Assembly (NCBI GenBank): GCA_021806205.1
Contig: JAJZXX010000045.1
Span: 1-39,114, forward strand
Direction: 5' to 3'
Length of the DNA stretch: 39,114 bases
Source of the DNA: Bacillota bacterium
Lineage (GTDB): Bacteria; Bacillota; Sulfobacillia; Sulfobacillales; Sulfobacillaceae
Part shown: piece after piece, positions 1 to 8,358 of the stretch
How the letters are laid out: each line of letters starts with the position of its first letter
Position numbering within the stretch: the first letter of the stretch is position 1
The notes under the pieces: generated by a model
What the model was told of the DNA's origin: nothing
Seen by the model: only the letters and a program-made list of their open reading frames with translations
The model's database searches: none
Position numbers and translations under genes: made by a program

Positions 1-1290
1 CAGAGCGGTCGGTATGCCCAGGTCGACGCGACCTTGGCACGCTGGCAGGATCGCAACCACACTCCCATGGTGCTGGCCATGACCCACGAAGAAGCGGCGG
101 TCGACACCATCCGCCATTTCGTCTCTTCATATCGCCAACTCCCCATCATTGTGTACCAAATTCAAACCAAATTTCGAGATGAGATCAGGCCCAGGGGCGG
201 GCTCGTGCGCTTGCGGGAATTCGTCATGAAGGATGCCTACAGCTTTCACGCCGACCAGGCGAACCTGGACCAGTTTTACGCGCAAATGATTACGGCTTAC
301 GAACGATTTTACACGCGAACCGGGGTGCCCATCCTCACCGTCGAAGCAGACACCGGGATGATGGGAGGCGGGGTCTCCCATGAGTTTATGCTGCTTACCG
401 AGGGTGGCGAGGATACCCTCATCCGATGTTCAGCATGTACTTATGCCGCCAACCGCGAAGTGGCCATTTCCGCACCGTCGGCCATCGCCCCCGGGACATC
501 TCCCGATTGGAGCTTCTGGACGGGTTCGAACGGCAATCCGATCGCGGTCGGAGTCCCTCCGGGTACCGACGTGAGTTCCGTCAAGGTCGCACGGGCGGTA
601 GGCATTCTCGATGCCTGGGAAATCGATTCGAACGAGCAACAGCCGGCCAGAGGGCCCGATGAATCGGACGAGAACCTCCGGGTGGTGTTAGACGCACGTC
701 TTGTGGACACAGTCCTACACTCCGCGACCCCCATTCGGGCGGACGTCAGCGCCGTTCATGCGGGGGCGCCCTGCGCCCGGTGCAGTGCGCCGCTAGAGGC
801 GGTTCGTGGCATTGAAGTCGGTAATACCTTTCAACTAGGAACCTACTACACCGTTCCGATGGAGGCCTTATTCACCACACGGGATGGTCATCGGCGACCG
901 TTCCTCATGGGCTGTTACGGTATTGGCCTGAGCCGCATGCTGGCCGCCGTCATTGAAGCCAATTATGACGAGCGCGGCATCGTGTGGCCTCCGTCGGTGG
1001 CACCGTATCCTCTGCACCTGGTGACGGTCGGAGTCGATCCAGCCGTCACTGATGCGGCAGAACGGCTGTATGCGGCGCTGGGGCCGGAGCAGGTCTTCTT
1101 TGATGACCGGGACGTCCCCGCTGGGGTGAAGTTTCACGACGCCGATCTGCTTGGTCTACCGCACCGGCTTACGCTCAGCCCCAAGACGTTGGCAATTCAG
1201 AGCGTCGAATGGAAAAACCGAAAAACGGGCGAATCAGGCCTTGTGACTTTGAATACACTCGGTCAGTGGCTGGAGAAAATTGGCTCGTAA
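1..1290 (+). CDS. proS: Proline--tRNA ligase, C-terminal part (5' end outside window)
   Basis: Charges tRNA-Pro with proline in the cytoplasm. The reading frame is open from base 1, so the gene enters from outside; the TTG at 34 is internal. Class II synthetase motif 2 is clear (TKFRDEIRPRGGLVRLREF, about residues 55-75 of the visible part), followed by KDAYSFH, SHEFMLL and the motif 3 region MGCYGIGLSRMLAA. The GED...C..C.YAANREVA stretch and the C.RC pair before GIEVG are typical of the long bacterial type. The insertion between them, normally the editing domain, is only about 110 residues and lacks the usual conserved VRGDHE-type core, so editing may be reduced or lost. It ends TAA, followed by a weak hairpin. 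Identity is secure; the editing statement is inference. Confidence 0.95.
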   Translation, partial: QSGRYAQVDATLARWQDRNHTPMVLAMTHEEAAVDTIRHFVSSYRQLPIIVYQIQTKFRDEIRPRGGLVRLREFVMKDAYSFHADQANLDQFYAQMITAYERFYTRTGVPILTVEADTGMMGGGVSHEFMLLTEGGEDTLIRCSACTYAANREVAISAPSAIAPGTSPDWSFWTGSNGNPIAVGVPPGTDVSSVKVARAVGILDAWEIDSNEQQPARGPDESDENLRVVLDARLVDTVLHSATPIRADVSAVHAGAPCARCSAPLEAVRGIEVGNTFQLGTYYTVPMEALFTTRDGHRRPFLMGCYGIGLSRMLAAVIEANYDERGIVWPPSVAPYPLHLVTVGVDPAVTDAAERLYAALGPEQVFFDDRDVPAGVKFHDADLLGLPHRLTLSPKTLAIQSVEWKNRKTGESGLVTLNTLGQWLEKIGS

Positions 1291-1351
1291 CGGGTAAGAC
1301 AGATCCGTTTGGTGCCGATTCCCGACAGATAGTGATTACCCACAAAGGCAA

Positions 1352-1374
1352 CTGACCTGGGGCGGCCCAGTCAG
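1352..1374 (+). terminator. Weak hairpin terminator candidate after proS
   Basis: CTGA and CTGGG pair with CCCAG and TCAG around a GCGG loop, with one bulged C at 1356. The following tail (GCGTTTC) has only a short T run. It lies about 60 bases after the proS stop, so it could end that transcript, but the tail is poor. Confidence 0.35.
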
Positions 1375-1597
1375 GCGTTTCAAGCGGTAGCCGGTCGCTC
1401 GAACCCGGGGTGCCAATCGACAGCGGATCCTGGCGGCAATTGATTCGCCTCTCACAACGGTGGGCTATAGGATTGCCACCAACTATGAAGTTTTTATCCC
1501 GTTATAAGCGGAACGACCCGATCATCAGAATCGGGTGTGGCAACAATTGACTATGGACAAGCCCTTACGCATGGCTGACCGCCGCCTGTAATCCGAA

Positions 1598-1625
1598 AGG
1601 CTGCCCACAATGTTGGGGGCAGCCT
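1598..1625 (-). terminator. Hairpin terminator of the flagellar operon
   Basis: A perfect 9-bp stem (AGGCTGCCC with GGGCAGCCT) encloses about 10 bases and begins 20 bases past the flgE stop. On the minus strand it is followed by TTTCGGATT, a weak T tract. Its place directly after the last gene of a 12.5 kb unit supports a terminator role. Confidence 0.6.
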
Positions 1626-1644
1626 CTGGAGTTCTTTGTTAAGG

Positions 1645-2904
1645 TTATTGCACCATGTTAACGAGCGTTGTATCCAACGTCTGGGCTATCGTGATGACCT
1701 TGGAATTCGCTTGGTAGCCTTCTTGGGCCACAATCATTTTGACGAACTGGTTCGCCAGGCTCACATTGGAGCCTTCCAATTGGCCGGCTGCAATGGTGCC
1801 TAACTGGCCGGTGGATGCCGTACCCACCAAGGGAATTCCCGAGTTGGGCGATTGTTGCCAAAGGTTGCTCCCGGCGTTTAACAACCCGCCAGGATTCGCA
1901 AAATTGGCTAGTGCCACTTGGCCCAACACCTTGGTGCCGCCATTGGAGAAACTTCCGGTCAAGGTGCCATTGGACCCAATCGTAAAGTTCTGCAATGTGC
2001 CCGCCGAATTACCGTTGGCTGTTGCGGTCATTTGTGTCGTCATGGCGTAATCTGTCAGATTCGCGAAATCGGCGGAAGACAAGGCAAAACTAATCGGCGC
2101 CGACCCATCATTCGGCGTGATGCTGATCGACCCTGATGACGTATAGGTCGGCGGAGTACTGGAACAATTCAGGGTGCCAATTTGAGTCGAACCCGAGGAT
2201 GGTGTGGATGTCGACGAACCGGGCAATTTGTAGCTATAGCCAACATTCCAGGAGGTCCCGCCACCACTCGAATTGGTGTTGGTAAAGGTAATCGTCACGG
2301 GGATCTGATTTCCCTGGGAGTCATAGACGGTCACCGGAATAGAATCGGTTACGTCCTGGCTATTGAGATTGCCGCTAAAGGTAATGTTCGTGCTAGCCGT
2401 TGCCGGATCGGTTTGGTTGGGCGGCACCGACAGCGGTGTCATGTTAGTGGCCGTCTGCGACTTATTCGCAATCGTGGTCGGAGACCACCCCAACACCCGG
2501 TTTCCATTCGGGTCGACGAGATTGCCATTGGCATCCATGCTGAAATTACCGGCCCTGGTATAAGCCTGGCCACCCGACGGTGTCTGAACAATAAAATAGC
2601 CGTTGCCCTGAATGGCCAGATTGGTGTTGATTCCCGTCGACTCAAGCGTGCCTTCGTTGGTGTTGATTTGCACGCCCGCCACGTTCACGGCTCCCCCCGC
2701 CGCTTGTTGCACAGGGTTGATGCCGCCCAGCGCGGCCGTCGGTGCTGAAGCCCCGGACAGGGTTTGCTGCATCGCTTGCTGAAACGTCATCGAACTCGAT
2801 TTATATCCGACCGTATTAACATTGGCGATATTCTCGCCGACCACGCCTAGCAAGCTTTGACTGGCGTTTAGTCCGGATATCGCCGCATACATCGGATCAG
2901 ACAT
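1645..2904 (-). CDS. flgE: Flagellar hook protein FlgE
   Basis: Structural subunit of the hook, exported through the flagellar type III apparatus and assembled outside the cell. The N-terminal rod/hook domain is clear (MYAAISGLNASQSLLG, then NIANVNTVGYKSS). The C-terminal D0 helix is equally clear (LEGSNVSLANQFVKMIVAQE, then YQANSKVITIAQTLDTTLVN). The middle is rich in Ser, Thr, Asn and Gly with very few charged residues, as in exposed proteins of acidophiles. At 419 residues it is in the usual hook range. The ATG is preceded by GGGAGGAGA at good spacing. It is the last gene of the operon, before the hairpin at 1598-1625. FlgE is favoured over FlgG or FlgF because the gene follows flgD. Confidence 0.95.
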   Translation of the reverse strand: MSDPMYAAISGLNASQSLLGVVGENIANVNTVGYKSSSMTFQQAMQQTLSGASAPTAALGGINPVQQAAGGAVNVAGVQINTNEGTLESTGINTNLAIQGNGYFIVQTPSGGQAYTRAGNFSMDANGNLVDPNGNRVLGWSPTTIANKSQTATNMTPLSVPPNQTDPATASTNITFSGNLNSQDVTDSIPVTVYDSQGNQIPVTITFTNTNSSGGGTSWNVGYSYKLPGSSTSTPSSGSTQIGTLNCSSTPPTYTSSGSISITPNDGSAPISFALSSADFANLTDYAMTTQMTATANGNSAGTLQNFTIGSNGTLTGSFSNGGTKVLGQVALANFANPGGLLNAGSNLWQQSPNSGIPLVGTASTGQLGTIAAGQLEGSNVSLANQFVKMIVAQEGYQANSKVITIAQTLDTTLVNMVQ

Positions 2905-2921
2905 ACTGAACTCTCCTCCCG

Positions 2922-3374
2922 TTAATCGCTCTTTTGGATGAGACTCCAGTGGACTGCCGTCTGTCCCCCGTCTGTCGGTCGGGGGGACGAAGCTCCCTCA
3001 TTCGAGGTCCGGCCTACCAAGACCAGCGCGTCCACTTGGGAAATCACTTGCATCGGTTGTTCTTGATTCTTGGCCACCGTGGTGATGACTGTGTTACTCC
3101 TAGGTGCCACAATGAAAATTCCCGGTTCCATCACCACCGCCGCCTTATGAGCTCCCGCCGACTTCGCTTGCCCCATGGCTTCATGCAAAAGGTTGATTTC
3201 CTCTTTGGACAGCTGAATCTGCCGTTCTTGCATGCGCTGTTCGGCGTGGCGGCTAAATGTGACGCGTTCCTTGACTAGCCCCTTAAAGTCGACAGAGGTC
3301 GATTGGCTTACACCGGTTGTCGATGCCGGACGCCGGGTGCCCGCAGGGTTAATTCCTTCAATCGGTGGCGTCAC
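2922..3374 (-). CDS. TIGR02530-family flagellar operon protein
   Basis: A small protein usually found between flgD and flgE in Firmicutes, with no settled function. The family core is visible at about residues 35-105: VTFSRHAEQRMQERQIQLS, then EEINLLHEAMGQAKSAGAHK and FIVAPRSNTVITTV. The N-terminus is polar and the C-terminal 30 residues look disordered. The GTG start overlaps the flgD stop in a GTGA junction, so translation is probably coupled. At 150 residues it is longer than the roughly 100 typical of the family because of both tails. Its position suggests a part in hook assembly; this is inferred from context only. Confidence 0.85.
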   Translation of the reverse strand: MTPPIEGINPAGTRRPASTTGVSQSTSVDFKGLVKERVTFSRHAEQRMQERQIQLSKEEINLLHEAMGQAKSAGAHKAAVVMEPGIFIVAPRSNTVITTVAKNQEQPMQVISQVDALVLVGRTSNEGASSPRPTDGGQTAVHWSLIQKSD

Positions 3375-3847
3375 GACCCCGTTCCCGAGGTTGATGCTGA
3401 CGAGGACGATGAGGGCTCGGTAACCTGGGTTATTTCACTAGGCTTCACCGTTCCGAGACCCGCCACTTCAAAGGTAATACCACTAGACGTGGAGGACACC
3501 CCAGTCACCTGTCCACTTTTTCCCGTCGACGTCGTTATCGTCTTGCCAATCAATTGGCTTGCGCTCACAATCGACCCGCTGCCTTGAACTGCAGCAAGAA
3601 TTTGGTTGAGGGTCGATGTCTGTTTGGTCACCGCAGACAGTTGTGAGAACTGTGCCAGCTCAGCGACAAACTGGGTGTTATTCATCGGTTGCAACGGATT
3701 CTGATACTTCAGTTCCGCCGACAATAGCGTTAAAAACGCCGATTCTCCCAGTTGGGATGCGGGATTAGTCGATCCGCTCGTTCCACTGGTGGTACTGCTG
3801 ACTCCGCCCGTTAAGCTTCCTAACCCGCTCAATGGATTTACACTCAC
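3371..3847 (-). CDS. flgD: Flagellar hook assembly (capping) protein FlgD
   Basis: Scaffold at the hook tip that allows FlgE to polymerise; it acts outside the cell. The conserved N-terminal FlgD signature is present: AFLTLLSAELKYQNPLQPMN, then NTQFVAELAQFSQLSAV. After it comes a short C-terminal part (ASQLIGKTITT...GQVTGV) and a Ser-rich tail. At 158 residues it is a short FlgD without the extended Ig-like domain of the E. coli type, as is common in Firmicutes. The GTG start has AGGAGG seven bases upstream, better placed than any ATG. The stop overlaps the next gene. It is Ser/Thr-rich with few charges. Confidence 0.93.
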   Translation of the reverse strand: MSVNPLSGLGSLTGGVSSTTSGTSGSTNPASQLGESAFLTLLSAELKYQNPLQPMNNTQFVAELAQFSQLSAVTKQTSTLNQILAAVQGSGSIVSASQLIGKTITTSTGKSGQVTGVSSTSSGITFEVAGLGTVKPSEITQVTEPSSSSSASTSGTGS

Positions 3848-3864
3848 AATACTTCCTCCTCTCT

Positions 3865-5196
3865 TTAAGCACGATAGTCCAGCATGGTGAGGGAACCACC
3901 GTCCGCGCCTCTAGGGGCCATGGCCACCGATCGGTCCGCAGTGCCGTAGGCCTGCGGGGTGTGACCGCCTTCTTGTGACTGTCGGAACCCCTGAGATAGT
4001 TCGCCTCCATGACTGGGGCCACCGTGACTCGCCAACGTAAACTGTAGCGTAGAAACACCTTCGGGAAGATGCACGGCATTTTGCGGCAAGGCCGTAGGGC
4101 TCGTGTTGACAAGCCCCATGAGATTCTCATGCACCGTCAAGTTAGCCTGCAGCCGCGATCCCTCTTGAATTAGCTCCATTTTCATGGGCGGCCCCATGAA
4201 AAGCGGTGGCCGGATTGTCCAGGTCGACTCCTGTATTCCGCCAGCATTGCGAATTTGCGCTGGCGCGATGGTCCATCCCTGAGGACCCGTGCCTGAGGTC
4301 TCGACGGACCTAGACTGGACCGCAAGAGGCGTCGTCATCCCTCCTTTGGCACTACCCCTTGGAACCGCAGGTCCAGCGACTCCCCAGGAAGGTCCTTCCG
4401 GCTGGGATTTTGCAGCGCTGGTCGGCTGTGTTTTCACGCGCCCCTTCGGAACGCTCTTGGGGGGACTGTGCACCAAAGCACGCGATATCAGCTTCGCCTT
4501 GACCTTAAGAGATGCCGATCCGTTGAGCCGACGCAAACCCCCTTTAAGCTCGGGGGCGCTAGTCACGGGTGCTTTTCTTAGCGCTAGCGACGCTTTCGCC
4601 ATCCCTGTAAGGCCTACCTTCCTCGAGGCGGATTGACTTGGCGTCAGTCCAGGCTTCAACACTTTAGTTTTCCCTTGTACCGACACTTTGGACACCAATC
4701 GCGTACTCTGTTGCACGGCAACCGGCTCTTTTGTGGTAACCTGAGGCCGATTTCCAGTGTGATTGAGATTGGACCCTTGAACACCAGCGCCTTTGACATG
4801 GACTGATGTGCCAGGTGCCCCAGTCGGTGCAGTCTGATACCGTTTTAAAGCCACATAGCCTTTGGCGGGGCGATTAAACTGCCCGGTTACGGACAATGGG
4901 CCCGCATGGGTGCCAACCCGAGACCGCCGTTTAGGTTGCGTCTGGCGCAGGATAGATCGCGTCTTAGATTCGACAGGCTTTTTCGACAAGCGTCCGGGCA
5001 AAGGATCACCCTTCTTGGCGGGGTTTGCGCGCGCGGGCGCCCCCGGATTACCCGGACTTCTCTTGTGCGACGACCGGGAAAGCGTCCCATGAAACGTGAC
5101 ATGGTTTGAGCGAGGCGCCACAGACGGAGCCTTCGACGCCGTAGCCGTCAAGTTCTTGGCGGTCAGTCCGCTTTCCGGCATTTTTAACCCTATCAC
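3865..5196 (-). CDS. fliK: Flagellar hook-length control protein FliK-like
   Basis: Probable molecular ruler that is secreted during hook growth and switches export specificity. Overall sequence is poorly conserved. Support comes from position, between the fliJ block and flgD, and from a C-terminal stretch of FliK type at about residues 335-390 (MKMELIQEGSRLQANLTVHE, then VHLPEGVSTLQFTLA). Residues 1-300 are low complexity, rich in Lys, Arg, Pro, Ser and Thr with very few acidic residues, so strongly basic. That is odd for FliK. The GTG start lies 10 bases after GGAGG; the later ATG would be about 25 away. The start is three bases after the PilZ gene stop. Confidence 0.75.
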   Translation of the reverse strand: MIGLKMPESGLTAKNLTATASKAPSVAPRSNHVTFHGTLSRSSHKRSPGNPGAPARANPAKKGDPLPGRLSKKPVESKTRSILRQTQPKRRSRVGTHAGPLSVTGQFNRPAKGYVALKRYQTAPTGAPGTSVHVKGAGVQGSNLNHTGNRPQVTTKEPVAVQQSTRLVSKVSVQGKTKVLKPGLTPSQSASRKVGLTGMAKASLALRKAPVTSAPELKGGLRRLNGSASLKVKAKLISRALVHSPPKSVPKGRVKTQPTSAAKSQPEGPSWGVAGPAVPRGSAKGGMTTPLAVQSRSVETSGTGPQGWTIAPAQIRNAGGIQESTWTIRPPLFMGPPMKMELIQEGSRLQANLTVHENLMGLVNTSPTALPQNAVHLPEGVSTLQFTLASHGGPSHGGELSQGFRQSQEGGHTPQAYGTADRSVAMAPRGADGGSLTMLDYRA

Positions 5197-5199
5197 TTG

Positions 5200-5895
5200 C
5201 TATTCACCTCCTTTCCTGCCATTAGCCCTATCTTTTGAGGGTTGAACACTTACACCGCCATCACCTCCTTTGTTACTGGCGTTAGTGGCCCGCATACGCG
5301 CATGCAGTTGACGCACATATTGATCTAAAAAACGCCGATCTTGTGTGTTAATCGTCGTAAATTGCACACCCGTCTCCCAGCTTTCTCTTCCACGGACTTC
5401 TCTGGGCTTGGCGGATACCCGCACTACCTTTGCCACCATCTCAATTCCGCGATTTTCCACCCGCACACAGAGTCTCAAATCCAACCCGGCCCAAAGCTTG
5501 ACCGCACTCGGAAACCGGAGCCCGGTCGACGAGATATCCTGAGTGGTCGTCACCAACAATTCGGAATCAGGTCGTGCTAGCCCATATTCTATGGGCAAGC
5601 CAATCTTAACCCGAAAGTTCTTGCGAAACTCGATCACCCGGGGGGATCCTTCCAGTTTAACGACCATAATCGGAATGGGATCCAACACATCGATAACCGT
5701 CGCAAATTGCTGAAGTAATGTGTCATCGTCTGCCCACCGCAAGGGAATTTTTCGGCCGGGCAATGGGGTGAGTTCGACCTCCATATCGCGTAGCGCATCA
5801 ATATAGATCTCGTGGCGCATGACGCGAATGACGCGGCTCGGTACGGTACGATTGGCAAATATAATTTGAATAACTTGATTCGCCTCTAGAGCCAA
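5200..5895 (-). CDS. PilZ domain protein (c-di-GMP receptor, YcgR/DgrA-like) in the flagellar operon
   Basis: Probable cyclic-di-GMP sensor that could brake the motor. Residues 1-80 resemble the YcgR-type N-terminal domain. The PilZ domain begins at about residue 88 with an intact RxxxR (R91, R95) and an intact DxSxxG (D120, S122, G125), then a GVQF strand near residue 190. These are the known c-di-GMP contacts, so binding is expected. The TTG start overlaps the fliJ end by 10 bases and has GGAGG 10 bases upstream. The gene sits between fliJ and fliK, so it should be made together with the basal body. The target (MotA, FliG or other) cannot be read from sequence. Confidence 0.88.
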   Translation of the reverse strand: MALEANQVIQIIFANRTVPSRVIRVMRHEIYIDALRDMEVELTPLPGRKIPLRWADDDTLLQQFATVIDVLDPIPIMVVKLEGSPRVIEFRKNFRVKIGLPIEYGLARPDSELLVTTTQDISSTGLRFPSAVKLWAGLDLRLCVRVENRGIEMVAKVVRVSAKPREVRGRESWETGVQFTTINTQDRRFLDQYVRQLHARMRATNASNKGGDGGVSVQPSKDRANGRKGGE

Positions 5896-6305
5896 TGCTG
5901 CTGTACCTCCCTGGCCGCCTTCTGCGCAGCCCCATATTGCGCCATCGCCCGCTCATGACGCCGACCCAAAGCCCGTTGGCCTTCTCGCTGTCGGCGCGCC
6001 AATACTTCGTTTAAAATTTCCTGTCGGTGCAACAACTGTAATAGCATGAGTCGACATTCTAATATTCGCGTTTCGACAACAAAATCCTTTTCTTCCAACT
6101 TCTTCAGTTCCCGATCCGCTTTCTCGCCATATTGCAGCCAATCGGCAATTTCCGACGCTGACAAGGTATTTTTGGCCGTCCTGAGATGATTGAACCAATA
6201 AATACGGCTTTTCTCAATCGATTCTTTTTCAAATAACAAGTCCGCCAGAACCTTGGACTGCTGGTCCACCTCTTGACCCAAAAGATGCAACAATGTCGTA
6301 ATCAT
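5886..6305 (-). CDS. fliJ: Flagellar export chaperone FliJ
   Basis: Stalk protein of the flagellar export ATPase; it binds FliI and FlhA at the cytoplasmic face. The 139-residue protein is almost all charged helix with heptad-like spacing (AKNTLSASEIADWLQYG, EKADRELKKLEEKDF), as expected for the FliJ coiled-coil hairpin. Sequence conservation in the family is low, so position directly after fliI is the main evidence. The ATG overlaps the fliI stop in an ATGA junction. Confidence 0.8.
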   Translation of the reverse strand: MITTLLHLLGQEVDQQSKVLADLLFEKESIEKSRIYWFNHLRTAKNTLSASEIADWLQYGEKADRELKKLEEKDFVVETRILECRLMLLQLLHRQEILNEVLARRQREGQRALGRRHERAMAQYGAAQKAAREVQQHWL

Positions 6306-7678
6306 GCGCGGTCCAAGTCCGGTTCCGCATCCAAAATCATGTTGAGTGCCTCTAGCGCCGTGTCCGATGCGTCAAACGCATCAATGGCTTGAATAAGCCA
6401 GTCGTCTAAGACCCGTTCTACTCGTAAACAGGCATCGAGAACAGGATCGGTGCCGGGGTGATAGGCGCCCAGTGCGACCAAATCGGCATTCTTTTCAAGC
6501 AAGGACAATACCCGTCGAACCTTTTGCGCCATCAATTGATGTTCGCGGGACACTACCTCCGGCATCACCCGCGACAGACTTTTTAACACATCGATGGCAG
6601 GAAAATGATTGCGTTCGGCCAAATGTCTCGAGAGATATAAGTTCCCGTCTAAAATTCCCCGCACCGCATCGCCAATGGGATCGGTGGGGTCGTCGCCATC
6701 GAGCAGCACGGTAAAGAGCCCCGTAATGGTGCCTGGCCCAACGCGCCCAGCCCTCTCCAGGATTCGAGGCAGCAAGTGAAACACTGACGGCGTATACCCA
6801 CGCACTGCGGCAATTTCTCCGCTTTCTAGGCCCACCTCGCTTTGTGCCAAGGCGACTCGCGTGAGGGAGTCCACGACTAACATGACATCAAGTCCCATCG
6901 CCCGAAATGATTCCGCCACGCGAAACGTGGTGTCCATGGCTCTTAGGCGCAGGATGGCAGGACTATCCGACGTGGCCGCAATCACCGCCGTGCGGGACAG
7001 TGCGGCTGGAGCCAGTTGGTGATAGAAATCGGAGATTTCACGCCCGCGTTCACCGATGAGTCCCACCACCGCAACGTCCGCGGTGGTCCCTTCCAGCATT
7101 TGTTGCAATAGAGTGGTCTTACCCACCCCAGCCCCGGAAAAAATGCCTACGCGTTGACCCCGACCTAATGTGAGCAGTCCGTCAATCGCGCGAATCCCCG
7201 TCCACAGCGGCGCATCGATAGGTTTTCGACTTAACGGTTCTATGGGCTCTGGCGTGATTTCTACCCGTTTGGACCATACCGGCGGTTTACCATCCATGGG
7301 CGACCCGGTGCCATCCACCACTCGTCCCAAAAGCCCTCGACCTACCGGCACCGTCAGACGGCGACCGCTCGACACAACCCGCATTCCCTGACGAATCCCC
7401 GTCAACTCGCCATAGGGCGTTAACAATAGCCGACCATGCGGTAAAAATCCACTCACTTCTAACGTCATCAAGCGCTGACCGATTCCGGGCAAGCCGTAGG
7501 CCACTCCCTTGGTCCCAGTACCGCCAGAGGACACCTGATCCACCAGCCATAAAATTTCTCCGATGGCTGCATGGGGTCCTTGACTAATCACTGACAGACC
7601 TCGCACGGACTCGATCGTCCCGTACCGCCAAAACCTCCGATTTCCGGGAAGACTGGCAATGCGAGTGGCTTCAATCAT
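6302..7678 (-). CDS. fliI: Flagellum-specific ATP synthase FliI
   Basis: ATPase of the flagellar type III export gate, related to the F1 beta subunit. Motifs include Walker A SGAGVGKTT (181-189), GERGRE (209-214) with the catalytic Glu, and Walker B VMLVVD (265-270) followed by SLTRVA. An N-terminal beta-barrel precedes them, and the C-terminal helical domain (KVRRVLSLLEKNADLVALGAY) matches FliI. Length is 458, within the normal 430-460. The ATG overlaps the fliH stop in an ATGA junction. Confidence 0.97.
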   Translation of the reverse strand: MIEATRIASLPGNRRFWRYGTIESVRGLSVISQGPHAAIGEILWLVDQVSSGGTGTKGVAYGLPGIGQRLMTLEVSGFLPHGRLLLTPYGELTGIRQGMRVVSSGRRLTVPVGRGLLGRVVDGTGSPMDGKPPVWSKRVEITPEPIEPLSRKPIDAPLWTGIRAIDGLLTLGRGQRVGIFSGAGVGKTTLLQQMLEGTTADVAVVGLIGERGREISDFYHQLAPAALSRTAVIAATSDSPAILRLRAMDTTFRVAESFRAMGLDVMLVVDSLTRVALAQSEVGLESGEIAAVRGYTPSVFHLLPRILERAGRVGPGTITGLFTVLLDGDDPTDPIGDAVRGILDGNLYLSRHLAERNHFPAIDVLKSLSRVMPEVVSREHQLMAQKVRRVLSLLEKNADLVALGAYHPGTDPVLDACLRVERVLDDWLIQAIDAFDASDTALEALNMILDAEPDLDRA

Positions 7679-8358
7679 CCCAAAACCTCCTGCAACAGCG
7701 CCTGCAGAGATAGTAGGGGCCCTCCCAGGACACCGTCCAACTCACTTTCCGCCCGCATCATCCCGGATGCTAACGAATCGTCCACGGCCACGGCCAGAGA
7801 TCGCACGGAATCTTGCAGCACCTCCTCGAGCGCACGGAGCCGGGGTCCCCAGGAGGGGTCCAAAAACACCGCCACCTTCTCCCCGTCAACGCTCCCGGCC
7901 AACTCTTCAATATAGACTTTAATCACATCTAGGCGCTCCAACTTCAGTTGCGTAAACACGGCCATGCTAAGCGCGGCCGCTAGTGCTAGGGTGGATTCGT
8001 CATTCAGACGTGAAAGATATTCGCGACTTTGTTGCAATAGTGTTAGAGGGCCCTCAATGCTTTGTCGCAGTTGATCCCAAGACGCCCGGGCTTCTTGGCG
8101 CCCCGCTTCATGCCCAGCTTCGTAACCCTGGCGATAGCCTTCATCGCGCGCTGCCTTTAAAAGTGCCCCCGCGTCCATCTCCGCTTGTTCAATAATGGCA
8201 CGCGCTTCCCGCTTGGCGCGATCCACCACTTCCCCAAAAGCGGTTTCCACTTCGGGAGCCATCTCAATCGACTCCTCGAAGATGGGTACTTCCACTGCAA
8301 TCCGTTGGCGCCCCAGCATCTGCTGATCCGCCTTAATCACCTTAGAGGATGAAGTCAT
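7675..8358 (-). CDS. fliH: Flagellar assembly protein FliH
   Basis: Regulator and peripheral stalk of the export ATPase; it binds FliI and the C ring. Residues 45-105 form a charged helix with Ala/Gly spacing (AREIIEQ-like AKREARAIIEQAEMDAGALL, then GYRQGYEAGHEAGRQEA), the glycine-repeat helix typical of FliH. The C-terminal part resembles the family FliH/YscL domain. It overlaps fliG by 17 bases and fliI by 4, so translation is likely coupled. Identification rests on composition and position. Confidence 0.88.
   Translation of the reverse strand: MTSSSKVIKADQQMLGRQRIAVEVPIFEESIEMAPEVETAFGEVVDRAKREARAIIEQAEMDAGALLKAARDEGYRQGYEAGHEAGRQEARASWDQLRQSIEGPLTLLQQSREYLSRLNDESTLALAAALSMAVFTQLKLERLDVIKVYIEELAGSVDGEKVAVFLDPSWGPRLRALEEVLQDSVRSLAVAVDDSLASGMMRAESELDGVLGGPLLSLQALLQEVLG

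Larger units (their letters stand above)
1291..1644. other. Intergenic region between proS and flgE
   Basis: The region holds no convincing gene. It separates two convergent units and contains three inverted repeats: 1352-1374 after proS, 1517-1535 (CCCGAT, 7-base loop, ATCGGG), and 1598-1625 after flgE. The first and last are listed separately as terminator candidates. I see nothing else in it. Confidence 0.6.

Noticed and set aside
1392..1411. Possible tRNA T-arm (CTCGAACCCGGGG)
   Set aside because: No matching acceptor, D or anticodon arms could be folded around it.
2182..2748. Long plus-strand frame antisense to flgE
   Set aside because: It lies wholly within the certain flgE gene and reads as low-complexity Arg/Gly/His protein, a shadow of Ser/Thr/Asn-rich coding on the other strand.
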